Part shown: positions 32,457 through 44,352 of the stretch, piece by piece
Position numbering within the stretch: position 1 is the first letter of the stretch
Layout: the number at the start of each line of letters is the position of its first letter
From: Chelydra serpentina
Taxonomy: Eukaryota; Chordata; Testudines; Chelydridae
Reading direction: 5' to 3'
Length of the DNA: 64,000 nt
Assembly (NCBI GenBank): GCA_037349315.1
Contig: JBAIAC010000007.1
Span: 48,943,001 to 49,007,000 of the forward strand
Translations under genes and position numbers: made by a program
The notes under the pieces: generated by a model
What the model was told of the DNA's origin: nothing
What the model saw: only the letters and a program-made list of their open reading frames with translations
Databases searched by the model: none

Positions 32457-33696
32457 CTGTAGAGGAATCCCCAGTTTGAGACACCTGAACAGGCAGGCGC
32501 CAATGCCAGGCCTCCAGCCTACACCATTACTGTGTTGCCACAGGACTTTCCCTTCGTTTACTTCACTCTTCCATGGAGGTCCTTCTATAAAATACTTTCA
32601 TATCTTGAACAACATAATCCTCCCCAAAGTTTCCTTGCCGCCTTTTCTGCTTGCCTGTAGGCCTCTTAGCAGGTCCTTCCCACAGCCCATCCTTTCCGCT
32701 GCCCTAGGTGCCTTAATGGAGAGCTCCAGTCCAGGTTTTTCCTCATGTCTAGTGTTTCTTAGAGCCATTGTGGAGAGCATAAAGCACAAACTGCTTCCAT
32801 GAGGCTCTACAGACAGAACTACAACATTTTATATAGCGCTGCCTTTCCCAGCATTCGTTGCTATCCCACCCTTAATTCTGGGCTGAAGTCAGGTATATAT
32901 GCTTGCCATTAAAGGCCCAGCACCACTACAGTACCTTATATTTCTGTTGCTATATTTTGATTGAGGACTGTGCCCTGCAGCTTTTCAAAGATTGCCCTCT
33001 CTATCTTGCTCTACAATATTAGTGTGTTTACCATTGGCAAGGTTGGCTGGTTCTGAACTTATTCCATGGAGCCAACTAAATCTTCATGAATCTCAAGTAT
33101 TTCAGCAGAGGTTAACCTCCCCTACAATTGAGGGACTTGTTTGCCTTTGGCAGCGATGGGAACGGATTGTTTGCTTTTAATCGTTGCTCATAAACTAAAA
33201 CTTTATAGCAAACTTATTTTCATTAATAGTGAAAGATAGCTCTCATCACCAGCCAATCGTTATAGAACTATGGAAAAGTTATGTCGATCTTGGTTTAGCA
33301 AAATTTCCATTAGATGCCAGCTGTGTTCTAAACCCTTTTTGTGGTAACTGGCTGTGAGCTCCCACCATAAGCATTAATGCATTTCTTGTGAAGTACTGCT
33401 TCAGTAAGCAAAGACGACTCCATTAGAAAGTACTTAGAAATTATTCAAGGATGGATGGTGGTGGCTTTTGCATTATCACCTGTACAGTTATTTGATCATC
33501 TGCTTCACAAGATAAGTTGAGATCACATCTTGTAAAAGTCTGTTATCCAGATTGTGCTAGGTCATATATAAACTGAAAGCACTATTTCCTGGCATTGGGG
33601 AAAAGTTCTGTGCCCTGATTTGTATGGTAACTGAAGTACTAACCTAACTGTGTCCATGTACATAATTTAACAAGATGTTTCCATTTACCATTTCAG

Positions 33697-34356
33697 GTCC
33701 CATTGAAATCAGTCAGACATGTCAGCTTTCAGGATGAAGAGGAAATTGTTAGAATAAATCCTCGTGATATTTTAATACGTCGTTATGCAGACTACAGACA
33801 TCCTGACATGTGGAAAAATGATCTGGAGAGGGATGAGGCAGACTCCAATATACAGTTTTCTAAGCCTGACAATAAAAAACCGGACTATCTATACCCATGT
33901 GGGGATGGGACTAAGCTGAATTCACTAAAAGACCCGAAGAGTTCTGTGGTATTTAAAACACAGCCTTCCTCGTTAAAATTTAAAAAGTCAAAAAGAAGGA
34001 AAGAGGATGGTGAGCGTTCTCGGTGCATATACTGCCAGGAGCGATTTAATCATGAAGAGAATGGCAGGGGGAAATGTCAGGATGCTCCAGATCCTATTAA
34101 AAGATGCATATACCAAGTTAGTTGCATGCTTTGTGCAGAGAGCATGCTATATCACTGCATGTCAGACTCTGAAGGGGATTTCTCTGACCCCTGCTCATGT
34201 GACACTAGTGATGACAAGTTCTGCTTACGATGGTTAGCCCTGATAGCTTTGTCATTCATTGCCCCATGTATGTGCTGCTACCTCCCCTTGAGAGCATGCC
34301 ATCACTGTGGTGAGGTGTGTGGGTGCTGTGGAGGAAAGCATAAAGCTGCTGGATGA
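33697..34356 (+). CDS. SPRED1: SPRED1 last coding exon (KIT-binding and Sprouty domains)
   Basis: Acceptor TTTCAG ends at 33696; coding starts [20 protein letters not shown] in phase 0 and stops at TGA 34354-34356 (219 residues). The first ~50 residues form the KIT-binding domain ([20 protein letters not shown]). A basic patch ([13 protein letters not shown]) follows, then the cysteine-rich Sprouty domain with [20 protein letters not shown], the block [20 protein letters not shown], and the C-terminus [12 protein letters not shown]. The Sprouty domain anchors the protein at the membrane. The [26 protein letters not shown] and C-terminal KAAG wording fits SPRED1 better than SPRED2. The frame is intact, so the gene looks functional. 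Confidence 0.98.
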   Translation, partial: VPLKSVRHVSFQDEEEIVRINPRDILIRRYADYRHPDMWKNDLERDEADSNIQFSKPDNKKPDYLYPCGDGTKLNSLKDPKSSVVFKTQPSSLKFKKSKRRKEDGERSRCIYCQERFNHEENGRGKCQDAPDPIKRCIYQVSCMLCAESMLYHCMSDSEGDFSDPCSCDTSDDKFCLRWLALIALSFIAPCMCCYLPLRACHHCGEVCGCCGGKHKAAG

Positions 34357-35533
34357 ACAGTCTAGTGCCAAATAGAGCTGAAAATCTTTGTTTCCAGGAA
34401 GCATCTATCTTGGATTTGTGGAAGCTTTTGGCAAGCAGAAGGAAATCTTATCTCGTGTAAGAGAAGCCTGATGTGGAAGAAGCAGCAAGACTCGTCAGAC
34501 CTTAGCATTTTACAAATGCTAGTAGCCATGCCTAACTGTTTCCTTTCAGTGCATGGTGTTTCGTTGCAAGTTGTGAAGGAGTTTGGAAAAGGAAGCCTTT
34601 TCTTATTATTGGCTATAAAATGAGTATATAAACTACAGTTATACTAAAAGGGATTAACTTTTGCCATTTTGTACATTCATGGTTTAGGTGATGGGGCTCT
34701 TAAAAGAATTGCAAATTATTTGAGAGGAAATTAAAAGTGCACTAATGACAGTTGATTTAAGACTAAGAAAAGTTAATACTTGGCAAATGAGACATGAAAC
34801 TGATTTAAGTGCAACTAAATCACTTATTAATAGATTTTTGGAAGCAACTTTATATATAAATAACAAATGTTTATATTTAACTAAATGTGTAAGGTACGAA
34901 TTATTACATATTAAACTTTCCTTCCCCCTTCCAGTTATATAGTAGGTATGAATCATATCTACAGCCACATTCCATGATAGTATTTTAAATATTTAATTAG
35001 TTTATTTAGTAGTATTTCTATTCCAGATGGACAAATTGGTATTTTCAGTCCTATTTCCCGTCAGCTACAGTTTGTATTGAGTTGTATCCATGCATTCTGG
35101 TAATCTCTAAAAACATTTAAAATATTAATTATTATAGTCTTGAATGACCAATATTTTTTTTGTTAAGCACAGATGTAATTGTCTAAAATGTTCTAATAAC
35201 ACAACATTTATTTTTTTATATAAATGACTTTGGTTTCAACAATATAGAAAAAAGGAAGTTGTTTTCTGTTACTCAACCAGCAAGTTGTTTTCTTTTGGGG
35301 TGTCTTCCAAAAAATATTTTACTGCATTTACAAATGTTCAGCAAAGCAAAAGGTCCAATAAGGCAGTTGTAATGGCATGTCATCAGTATTCTCAATTTAT
35401 CCTTCTGTTAAACTAAGATTATGTTCAGCTGTTTATCAAGTACTATGATTAAACTGAAAGATTAATAATTAACAAAAATTGAAATTGTTTTCATTATTTT
35501 GAATTGTAGTATCTTTTTATTTAAACTGGCAAG

Positions 35534-35539
35534 AATAAA
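35534..35539 (+). terminator. Candidate poly(A) signal AATAAA
   Basis: Located 1.2 kb after the SPRED1 stop, followed by a TGTG-containing stretch and an A-run. Possible short-UTR isoform. Confidence 0.35.
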
Positions 35540-35740
35540 ATTATTCTGTGTTTAAAAAAAAAAAACCAAAACAACAACTTACAGCCCCTGAAAAATTGGA
35601 GTAAACTTTTTTGAGTGAGAAAGAGTGTGTGCGCGTGTGTGCATGCATATGTGTGCGTTCACACACATAAAACATATATATAATTGGCCATGATATTGTA
35701 TTACTAAATGTTTAATTTACAGAGCAATTGGTCAAATACT

Positions 35741-35834
35741 CTGTTAACTGTTAGAGAATTTTTAACTTTTAAAGAACTGTTAGAGAGCTGTTTTAACTGT
35801 TAGAGAACTGTTAACTGTTAGAGAATTTTTAAAC
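35741..35834 (+). repeat. Local imperfect repeat of 'aactgttagaga'
   Basis: The 12-mer 'aactgttagaga' or close variants occur several times within 95 bp of the probable 3' UTR. Confidence 0.75.
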
Positions 35835-36516
35835 AAGTTGTCATAACTCATTACATGGTACGACAAAATACATCCACTCATAATGTTTGTCATGTTAAAA
35901 TTCTAACAAAAGTAAAGGCATTCATTAATTTAGGAAGATATCCCAATAGGGTTGGAGTGGGAAAGAATGTCCTTTGTACACTCTTCCTATAAAAAGTTGC
36001 AGAGTTGATTTTTTTTTTTAATTACCTTCTTAATTTTCTATGCGTTTTTCCAGTGTGGGTGTATGTAACTTTTCTTTCTTTTATATATTAAAGCTTTTGT
36101 TAGTTCTCTTCTGTAGTCCAGGAATCAAATTCTGAACAAATGTATATAACACTATCTGTCTGTAAAATACTTTTTTAAAGAAAACATTTATATTTATATG
36201 ACAGCTCGAATTGACAGCATTGTGTACATAGAGCATCTTGAAGTATTATTTCACATTGAAAAGAAGACAAATATATTGATAACTGTAGAAGTTATGAAAG
36301 AGCTTCTAGTTTTGTACTAAAAATTGATTGGATGAACTAAGTCCAAGAACATGACAGTGTAGCAGCAGTCTTAAGTCTCGTTTTTACTGTTTATATATTT
36401 GAAAGCTGCTACTCTGGATGATTTTCATGCTTCACATGTTTTCAGATAAACTTGGTTGCCTAGAATAGACTGTTACTTAAACTATTCATTAGTGAAATGG
36501 GAATGTTTTCCTTGTG

Positions 36517-36522
36517 AATAAA
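36517..36522 (+). terminator. Candidate poly(A) signal AATAAA
   Basis: AATAAA followed by ATATTTGTAAGTG; plausible mid-UTR cleavage site. Confidence 0.35.
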
Positions 36523-38803
36523 AAATATTTGTAAGTGCTAGGTTTTTAACAAGAGTGAGCGAGGTAATGAACAACCTAAGAAAAGAACTTGCTGGCTGTA
36601 TAGGAAAATACTGTAGAGTTGTATTGTGTATATACTTCAGGAAAATATGAGTTTAACTATTTCCTCTGAGCACTATTCAACATAGTGCAACTCCTGGTCC
36701 TGTACTGTATTTTATATGCAACATATATGCTTTAATATTTTTACTGAATGTGTGCAGTAATATTTTCAATTTGCATTTAACCACTTTGCTGCTAAAATTT
36801 TGCCCCCATCCTTTCCTTTATTCCTTAAAAAAAATTCGATCCATTTAAAAAAAACCAAAACAATGCCATTATCATCTTTTTTTTTTTTCCACCATGGGTC
36901 TTTCTAGCAGTTCACCCAATTTAAGACTAATTAAAAGAATTACATGATGTACACTGACACATGGGTTGGATGTAGTAGAGCACAGAGATGTATGCCTCTC
37001 TACTGTTTGGGTTCTTATTCACTTTTGGAGGCACTTTCTGAGTATTCAAAAATAGACACTTTGCAAAACCATTCAGGGACTGTCCCTTGCATCCCACCCC
37101 TTGTCTGTGGCAATGTTAAGTAAAGTTTACCTTTTCTTCTGAAATCGTAAGTTTTTGAAAGGGAAGAGGGAAACTTAATACAGTATTTTTTCTGAAAAGT
37201 CACAAGTCAAATTTTAGTCATGTGACTTTGTAACAGAGCTCTGTTCTGCATATGGGAGACCTACATTTTAGGAAACAGCCATAGAAGATTCACTTTCCTG
37301 ACATGATGAAATCTACAGTTATGAAAAGAAAGCATTTAGTCTCTTGGGGAAAGAGGTCAACTGTAGCACTTGGGCACCACCTATTGGAAAAACTAAAGGC
37401 ACGTATGATTACATAGCCCAGTCATGTATTGTAGCTATATTCCCATACAAATGGCCAGCTAAATACAACAGTACATTGTTTGAGGTATGAATTTAGTAAA
37501 AATTATCCTAAACTGGAAGAGGGAATAAGAATCCTTACTCTGATTCCTGAGATCTTATGCCTTTTAAATGTTTCCATTATAGCTGACTTTAAAAATAAAA
37601 TAGTGTTTGCTAGAGTACACATTTGCAAAATGGACCATAGATTATATGAGATGGACCTAAAATGTATGTGTCACTAAAATCAAGATAATGGCTAAAATCA
37701 TGCCTGAAAAAAGTATTCTACCAGTGGACCTCCAAGAATAACTGGGTTGGGTTTTTTTGCCTTTGTTTGGGGTTTTTACTAGTTCCAAGATGGTGGTACA
37801 AACACTTATGTAGATATAGGAATTTAATTCTTTGGGTAGCTTTTTTTAAAACAACAATGAACAAGCACACCATCAGCCCAACAGTTGTGAAGTGGGGTGC
37901 CTATAATCTTCTAAGCAAGATTAAAACAAAATACTGAGAAACCTGTGGTAATTGTTTGTTGAACAGCACAGTAAATGGTTGCATAAAATTCACAAGTGTC
38001 CAGAGCAAAGTGAGGGATTAGTGCTTGAGTTATGCTCTGGATAAACTCTTTCAAAGAATGCATAGGTTTTTGAATGTTTGAAATGTAGCAGTCCCATTTC
38101 TGACTTGTTCTCTTTTGGATGATCTTTCCATGTGTAGTTAGAGGATAATTTTGAAAATGCCCATGTAAATAATGCACAGCTTTTTAAATTGGACTTTAAA
38201 TTTTCACAGAATTTACACCACTGTATGTGGACAGTACAGTGATGCATACATATTAATCAAGATAAGGATAACGGGGGGTGGGGAGGAGAGGGGAACCTTA
38301 TGGTACTGTTAGTCAGCAGCCAAGTGGTTAAAACTTCCATATGCTTTGGTGCATTGATAAACGTAAGCATTTTTTTCTTAAAGCTTCTTAAATTGCAAAC
38401 GTTGTTGTTAGTTTTGAGATTTCTAAAGCATTACCTAGTGGAGAAACAGTTGTATTTGAAGCTACAGTATAATCTGTACATAGATTTTCATTTGTGAACA
38501 CTGCCTCTTCTTTTCCTTAGTGCCATTTGCTTTCCACCCTAACAACCTCAAAAAGTGCCTCACTTGTATATTATTTCCATTAAAATCTTAACAGCTATTT
38601 CTTTCTACTAAATGATGTATGATTTAGTTTAACTCATGTCATAGATGTATTTCTTCTATGTATAAGAATATAGCTTGTTACTTTTGAGTATATAATGTAA
38701 ATATGCATATATACGTTTGTAACTGTTTTGTTACATCATACACTTGTAAGTTGACGTCAGATAATATCATACAACAGTTTCAATGTTTTTCTGCAATTAC
38801 ATG

Positions 38804-38826
38804 ATTAAAACTATTATGAAATTAAA
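38804..38826 (+). terminator. Candidate distal poly(A) signals ATTAAA (two)
   Basis: Two ATTAAA hexamers 17 bp apart, followed by 'gcatgttttttccattgtct', a possible T-rich downstream element. Confidence 0.4.
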
Positions 38827-38839
38827 CCGCTGGCATGTT

Positions 38840-40815
38840 TTTTCCATTGTCTTTTGGGGCTGCTCAGAACAGTACATAAGAATTTAAGTATTGTTGCTGG
38901 AGAATAGAATACATATAGCATTAATATTTACTAATTAAAGTGTAATCAAATCTTTAATACATTTGAAAAGTTACCAACCACTGTGTAACTTTGAAGCTCT
39001 TGCATTCTTTACTCTATCAGTTTTAAAGGTATTACTGTTATGTCTTAATCCAATACTTGCCTGTTCCAGATTACTCTGTGTACATAAATAGTACAACATG
39101 AATTGTACCTGCAGTCATACTATTTTTAGGTTTGCTGTTTATATCAGGTTGGTTTGTTTGAACTTCAGTTGAACCATGCAAGACAATTAACCACTTTCAT
39201 TATAACCTTATGTTTGGATTTTAATTTTTAGATTTTTCACAACCATATTAGAAAAATGAACATTCACTACAGAAGGAAAAATTGAGTAGGATAGAAAATA
39301 AATTAGCAAGTATATAAAGAACAAAAATCTGTTCAACAAAGAAGAAATTCAGTGGAAGGTGGACCTGTAGAAAGCATCAATGTTGGATATGATTTGAAAG
39401 GTCAATTGTCAGAATTTAGTACAGACTGTTCTAAATTGAATTCCATGTGCCTCTAGCTCTTGCAAATGCTTTCACATTTGTTACACATGATAAAGTAATC
39501 TCTAGAGGGGCTTTGCTGCATGCTTCCTCAAACTATTCCTGTGTGTGAATACAGCCACTCATCTAACAAATACCTGAGGATAGTTGGTCTAGTTATGGTC
39601 AAAAAGACTGAGCATGTGACTGACACAGCTGACTTCCTGGGGCAGCTAATAGACAGAAAAGGTAGATATTGCCATAAAACGGAAATAGGCAAACTAACAC
39701 AGAGACCAGTAAGTTTGTGGTTTTCTACAACGCATTGTGGGGGAGGGGGAGAGAGTACCCTGGGAGAAATTCCAAGTTGAAATGCATAAGTACCAAAAGG
39801 ACATGACGTAGTGTTCCATTTATAATAGGGAACTATTATATTATGACGTAGGGTCTATTTATAATAATTAAAAACGTAGGGGGTGCCTACTGTCTGCTTC
39901 AAGAAATCCATCTCTACCATTGCCACTGTCAACTCATAGATAACAAATACCTTTGCACATCCTGCCCTTCTAAAAGAACAAAACAAAAGGCTAGATTTGG
40001 TTGCTTTCAGCATTAAGTACCAAAGTAAACTCGGGTTCTGGGGTATCAAAAAGTTAAATCCAGAAGTGAAGGCAACACATAACATACTCTGTAGCTTGCA
40101 GCTAGAAGTCTGAGGGGACAAGAGTGCAAAAACTTTCCAGCTGTTCTTCATTGCTTTGCAATTACTGTACAGAGCATGATGTACTTTTAACAGTGTGTAG
40201 ACAGACATTCATGTCAGCAAGAGAACTTACTATACGTATTGAAAATAAATTTTAAAAAATCCTGAAATCAAATAAAAGATGGGAAATATACCTGTGTGTG
40301 TAACAAAACATATGAGATTCACTCTGGAGGAAACAAAATTGAAGCTCTAGTAATATGAACAACTAAGAACTATGTTTATATTTATGTACAAAGAAAATAG
40401 AAATACTACCTTGAAAATCTGATTGGTACCTCATCTTTATGCCTTCATCTAGGAACTTAAAAGTGTGGGCGGGGAATGTTTCCAAAGTAACTGAAATCAC
40501 AGTCCATCTCAGAGGTTTGCTGTCTGTCAGTGGAAGTTGCGAACAGTAGCTGTTGCCAAACTCCATTCCCTAAAGAATCATATCAGCCAATGAATTATTA
40601 GGAACATATAATTTAAGTAAGATGTCAATTTCAAATAAACAATGCACAGGAACTATTTCACAAATGTACCATGCCCATTTTTAAGGATCTGGAAGGCCAT
40701 GGTGGATTGTCTTGTGTTTGGCAATGACGAAAAAACAGAAATGTAAATAACAACTGAAATGCTTAGAGAGCAAGGAAAGGTGAACCGAAATGTCAACATG
40801 GATGCAGAAGCAAAA
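38840..40815. other. Intergenic, no gene seen
   Basis: AT-rich spacer downstream of SPRED1. Open frames up to 117 codons (39855-40208, minus) have no recognised domain. Confidence 0.45.
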
Positions 40816-40819
40816 TCCA

Positions 40820-40975
40820 TATGTAGAGCCCTGAGCAATACAAAATTTGTATCCACATCCAATCCACAGAAATGGTCTGCGGATGTGGATAGCCGCAGAT
40901 TGCAGGGCTCTAGATGCAAAATTTGTTTCCGCATCTGGTGTGTGGATATCCAGATGTGGACCCTACCCATAGGTA
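40820..40975. repeat. MITE-like repeat with internal 'gcggatgtggat' motifs
   Basis: 'agagccctgagcaatacaaa' near the left end and 'gcagggctctagatgcaaaa' near the right are partly inverted copies. Between them, 'atccacatccaatccacaga' is mirrored by 'tctgcggatgtggat'. No target duplication seen. Confidence 0.5.
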
Positions 40976-41549
40976 GGTAACTCACTTTCAAAACTTCTGA
41001 AAACCAGCACAGCATGAAAACAGACAAACCTTAAGTAAAAGCTACTGCTGAGTTTACGCCCCCCCCCCCCAAAAAAATTTTTTTTGAATAGAAGTAAAGA
41101 TTTAAACACATACCTGGGGAAAGTCCATACTAAACCTATCTGACTTGACAATCTTACACAGATTGCTATTTCAGGATATAGCATGACTTTGAGGGAAAAC
41201 ATGCAGATTTAATTAAAAGTAGTGCACTTGGAGCTGGAAAAAAATCATATGTTCTTAGCCTCTCATGATAAATACATGGGGCATCTGATTTTCAGTTTTA
41301 ACCGATAAACACTAGAAGTAGTTACAGTACCTGTATCTAAGAGCTTGTCTACTTGGAACAGTAATGCAGACTCAATAGTCTGAGCCTGATTTCTAAAGTG
41401 GTGTGAATTAATTGGTCTGTGTAGACCTTGCTTGTGCACACTAAGGTTTCCCTAGTATATTTACTGTAGTGCTGTTTGAAATAGTACTATGACAAAATGC
41501 ACTTGGGAATATTACAAAGATATGCTACCATAATGAACGTGTAAAATAG

Positions 41550-42325
41550 ATCTTGAAGTGATTGAGTGGACATTTTCAGAGAACTATCCACAATGTGCAG
41601 TGGCAGTCAAAAAAGTGAACAGAATGTTGTGCATTAAGAAAGGGATAGATAATAAGACAGAAAATATCATATTGCCTTTATATAAATCCATGGTACTCCC
41701 ACATATTGAATGCTGTGTGCAGATGTGGTCGCTCTCTCTCAGAAAATATATTGGAATTGGGAAAAGTTCAGAAAAGGGCAACAAAAATCATTAGGGGTAT
41801 GGACTGGCATCCGTATGAGGAGAGCGTAATAAGACTGGGACTTTTCAGCTTGGAAAAGAAACTACTAAGGGGGAGAGATGATTGAAGTCTATAAAATCAT
41901 GACTGCTGTGGAGAAAGTAAATAAGGAAGTTTATCTTATAACACAAGAACTAGGGATCACCAAGTGAAATTAATAAGCAGCAGGTTTAAAACAAACAAAA
42001 GGAAGTATTTCTTCACATAACGCACAGTCAACCGGTGGAACTCTTTGCCAAAGGATGTTGTGAAGGCCAAGACTATAACAGGGTTCAAAAAAGAACTAGA
42101 TAAATTAATGGAGGATAGATCCATCAATGGCTATTAGCCAGGATGGGTAGAGATGGTGTCCCTAGCCTCTGTTTGCCAGAAGCTGGGAATGAGCAACAGG
42201 GAATGGATCACTTAATGATTACCTGTTCATTCCCTCTTGGGCACCTGGCATTGGCCACTGTCGGAAGACAGGATACTGGGCTAGATGAACCTTTGGTCTG
42301 ATCCAGTATGGCCGTTCTTATTTAT
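41550..42325 (+). mobile_element. CR1 LINE 3' end, sense, degenerate
   Basis: The first part encodes a CR1 ORF2 piece (VKKVNRMLCIKKGID, then LPLYKSMVLPHIECCVQMWS) that aligns with residues around 310-360 of the younger copy at 53725. Later motifs 'gtggaactctttgccaaagg' and the 3' end 'gatccagtatggccgttctt' belong to a different CR1 subfamily from the 55-kb copy. Frames are broken after 41794. Confidence 0.85.
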
Positions 42326-43081
42326 TACACATTACAGTATATACAAAGAAACCCTGGGGAAAAAAACATTTTTAGAAAGCAACACAAAAGTCAAAAATTG
42401 CTAAAAATACACCCAATGAAATTAACAAACCGCAAGAAACAGAAGCCCTATATATACATCTTCATTAGGATTAGTTATCTATGCATCAAAATGTTTGACA
42501 GGTAAATGATGCAGGTAAACAAGGTGAGCCAAGAGAAATCTATTGAAACCATTTACTTTGGCCGAACCCTGCCCAAATGCTGATACCAAAGAACGTCCAC
42601 TGCTACAGCCAGTGTCATGACTAGCCTTAAAAGGGTGTCTATTTAGATGGTGAAAAGAGAAATCACGTTAAGTAACATGATTTGAAAATCTCACACGCAC
42701 ACGAGTGCGTAAACCCATTTTTCTTTACACTGGTCACCTTTCAGGACCATCATCTAATACACAAGGACCTCTGAAACCTGCTGCTTTTCTGTGGTACAAA
42801 ATCAGTTGATACAATCTTTGTGTTTGTGGATATTATGATCAGGCTAGACTATAAACTGCAGCAGAGATCTTGTCTCCTCTGTACAGTTTCTAGTACTCTG
42901 TTAGCATAAAAATAAGTCAGTCAACACCTTTTCCCCTCACTTTATTTTCTATTCTTATAGCTGATAAGAGTAGGCTTCAGCTTGAAACTTTCATCCCCCT
43001 CTGTCAATCTGTAGGTTATTTAACTAATCGGCCCAGTACTATGTTACTCGCTGCAAAATGAACAGTGAAAATACCCATTAT

Positions 43082-43670
43082 ATTCATAGCTTCTAAGGCC
43101 CAAAGGGATCATTGTGATCATCTAGTGTGACCTCCTAAATAACACAGGCCACAGGACATTCCTGAATCTACTCCTATTGGAAGTAGAGCATATCTTTTTG
43201 AACTCAAGATTGGTTCTGTCTAAATTTCCAGTGATGGAGAATCCACGATAGCCCTTGATAAGTTGTTCCAGTGGTTAATATAACATTACCATTACATTTG
43301 CACCTTATTTCTAGTCTGAATCTGTCAAGCATCAACTTCCGGCCATTGGAGTTTGTTATACCTTGGTCTGCTAGATTGAAGAATTTCTATTACCAAATAT
43401 CTGTATGCAGTATAGTTGTAGCCAGTTTGGTCTCAGGATATTAGAGAGCTGCACAAGAGTTCTGTGTAGCTTGAAAGCCTGCCTCTCTCACCAACAGAAG
43501 TTGATACAATAAAAGATATTTACCTGTTGCCCAGTAGGTACTTATAGACTGATGGAGTTACCCCTTAACCTTCTTTGAGCTCATTTGACTTAATATACAA
43601 GTATTTTTCAATCCTTTAATCATTCTCGGTCTCTTCTTTGAACCCTCTCCAATCTTTTTTTCTTTATCTA
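43082..43670 (-). mobile_element. CR1-like LINE 3' end, antisense, with insertion
   Basis: 'gcccaaagggatcattgtga' and 'cttccggccattggagtttg' match the antisense CR1 at 20810-21065. Similarity stops near 43408 and resumes near 43541 ('gtaggtacttatagactgat'). Confidence 0.75.
43408..43540. repeat. Short repeat inserted in CR1
   Basis: About 130 bp starting 'tatagttgtagccagtttgg' and containing 'tctctcaccaacagaagttg' and 'aataaaagatatttacctg'. CAGTA occurs at both junctions and could be a 5-bp target duplication. A frequent sauropsid repeat as I recall; class not assigned. Confidence 0.5.
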
Positions 43671-43778
43671 CACAATATTGCTACAGATCTGGGGTGAAGA
43701 TGGAGCTCTTTGTACTATCTTTTTGACAGTGATGATCGTGTTTTCCTAAGGCTTTGTCTGTTTGGCATTAGCTCCAGT

Positions 43779-44344
43779 CAGAGCCGTCCCTTGGGTATGG
43801 CAAATTGGGGCAACCACTCCGGGCACCGTGGGGCTCCATGCTTCAGTGTGTGTTGTGTGGAGGGTGCTAGGGTGTCCCGGTGGGGTTAGGGGTGCCTGGG
43901 GTGCTAGCCTGGCCCAGGGGGGGTGGAGTTAAGGGTGCTAAGCTGCCCAGCAGAGTGGGGTTAGGGATTTGGGGGGGCCAGGCCAGCCAGGGCAGTTAGC
44001 GGGAGGCCTGGTGCTGGCAGCAGAGGTTGGGCTCACACTCACTGGCGGAAAGTGCACATTGTATATTTTTCTTGCCTACCACCGCGCCGGCCACCAGCAT
44101 CCTAGCGCCTCCGGAACACACCAGTGCCAGGCTGACCCCATCCATTGCCTTCTGCCCTGGACCCCTCCCTTTTCTGGGACCACCCCTGGCACAGGTGCCA
44201 CCCTGTGACTCTCCATCGTCCCTCACCCACCAGCACTCGTGTCCCCTCCCCACACCAGATTTCACCTGTATAAAAAATGTGAAGGGGGGGGGCCTATACA
44301 GGCTGATTTGTCCTAGGCCACGCACCCCCCTAGGGACAGTCCTG
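43779..44344. mobile_element. hAT-type non-autonomous element (566 bp)
   Basis: Ends CAGAGCCGTCCCTTGGG and CCCTAGGGACAGTCCTG are imperfect inverted repeats. Flanked by GCTCCAGT (43771-43778) and GCTCCAGC (44345-44352), an 8-bp duplication with one change. GC-rich interior; the open frames inside are compositional. Confidence 0.8.
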
Positions 44345-44352
44345 GCTCCAGC

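Larger units (their letters stand above)
25149..33696 (+). other. SPRED1 intron (8.5 kb) with no visible exon 6
   Basis: GT-AG intron between two phase-0 exons. It contains SINEs, CR1 pieces, GC-rich repeats and a hAT MITE, listed separately. Reading through it I did not find a segment matching the approximately 34-codon exon known in mammals between these exons. Unannotated stretches (25149-26430, 26611-27690, 27970-29390, 32470-33696) hold AT-rich DNA without recognised features. Confidence 0.7.
34357..38830 (+). other. SPRED1: SPRED1 3' UTR (probable extent)
   Basis: AT-rich, largely free of recognisable transposons, which contrasts with the flanking introns and fits a long retained 3' UTR as in mammals. 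Candidate poly(A) signals are AATAAA at 35534 and 36517, and ATTAAA at 38804 and 38821. A Pumilio-type TGTAAATA lies near 38695. The true end cannot be fixed from sequence alone. Confidence 0.55.
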
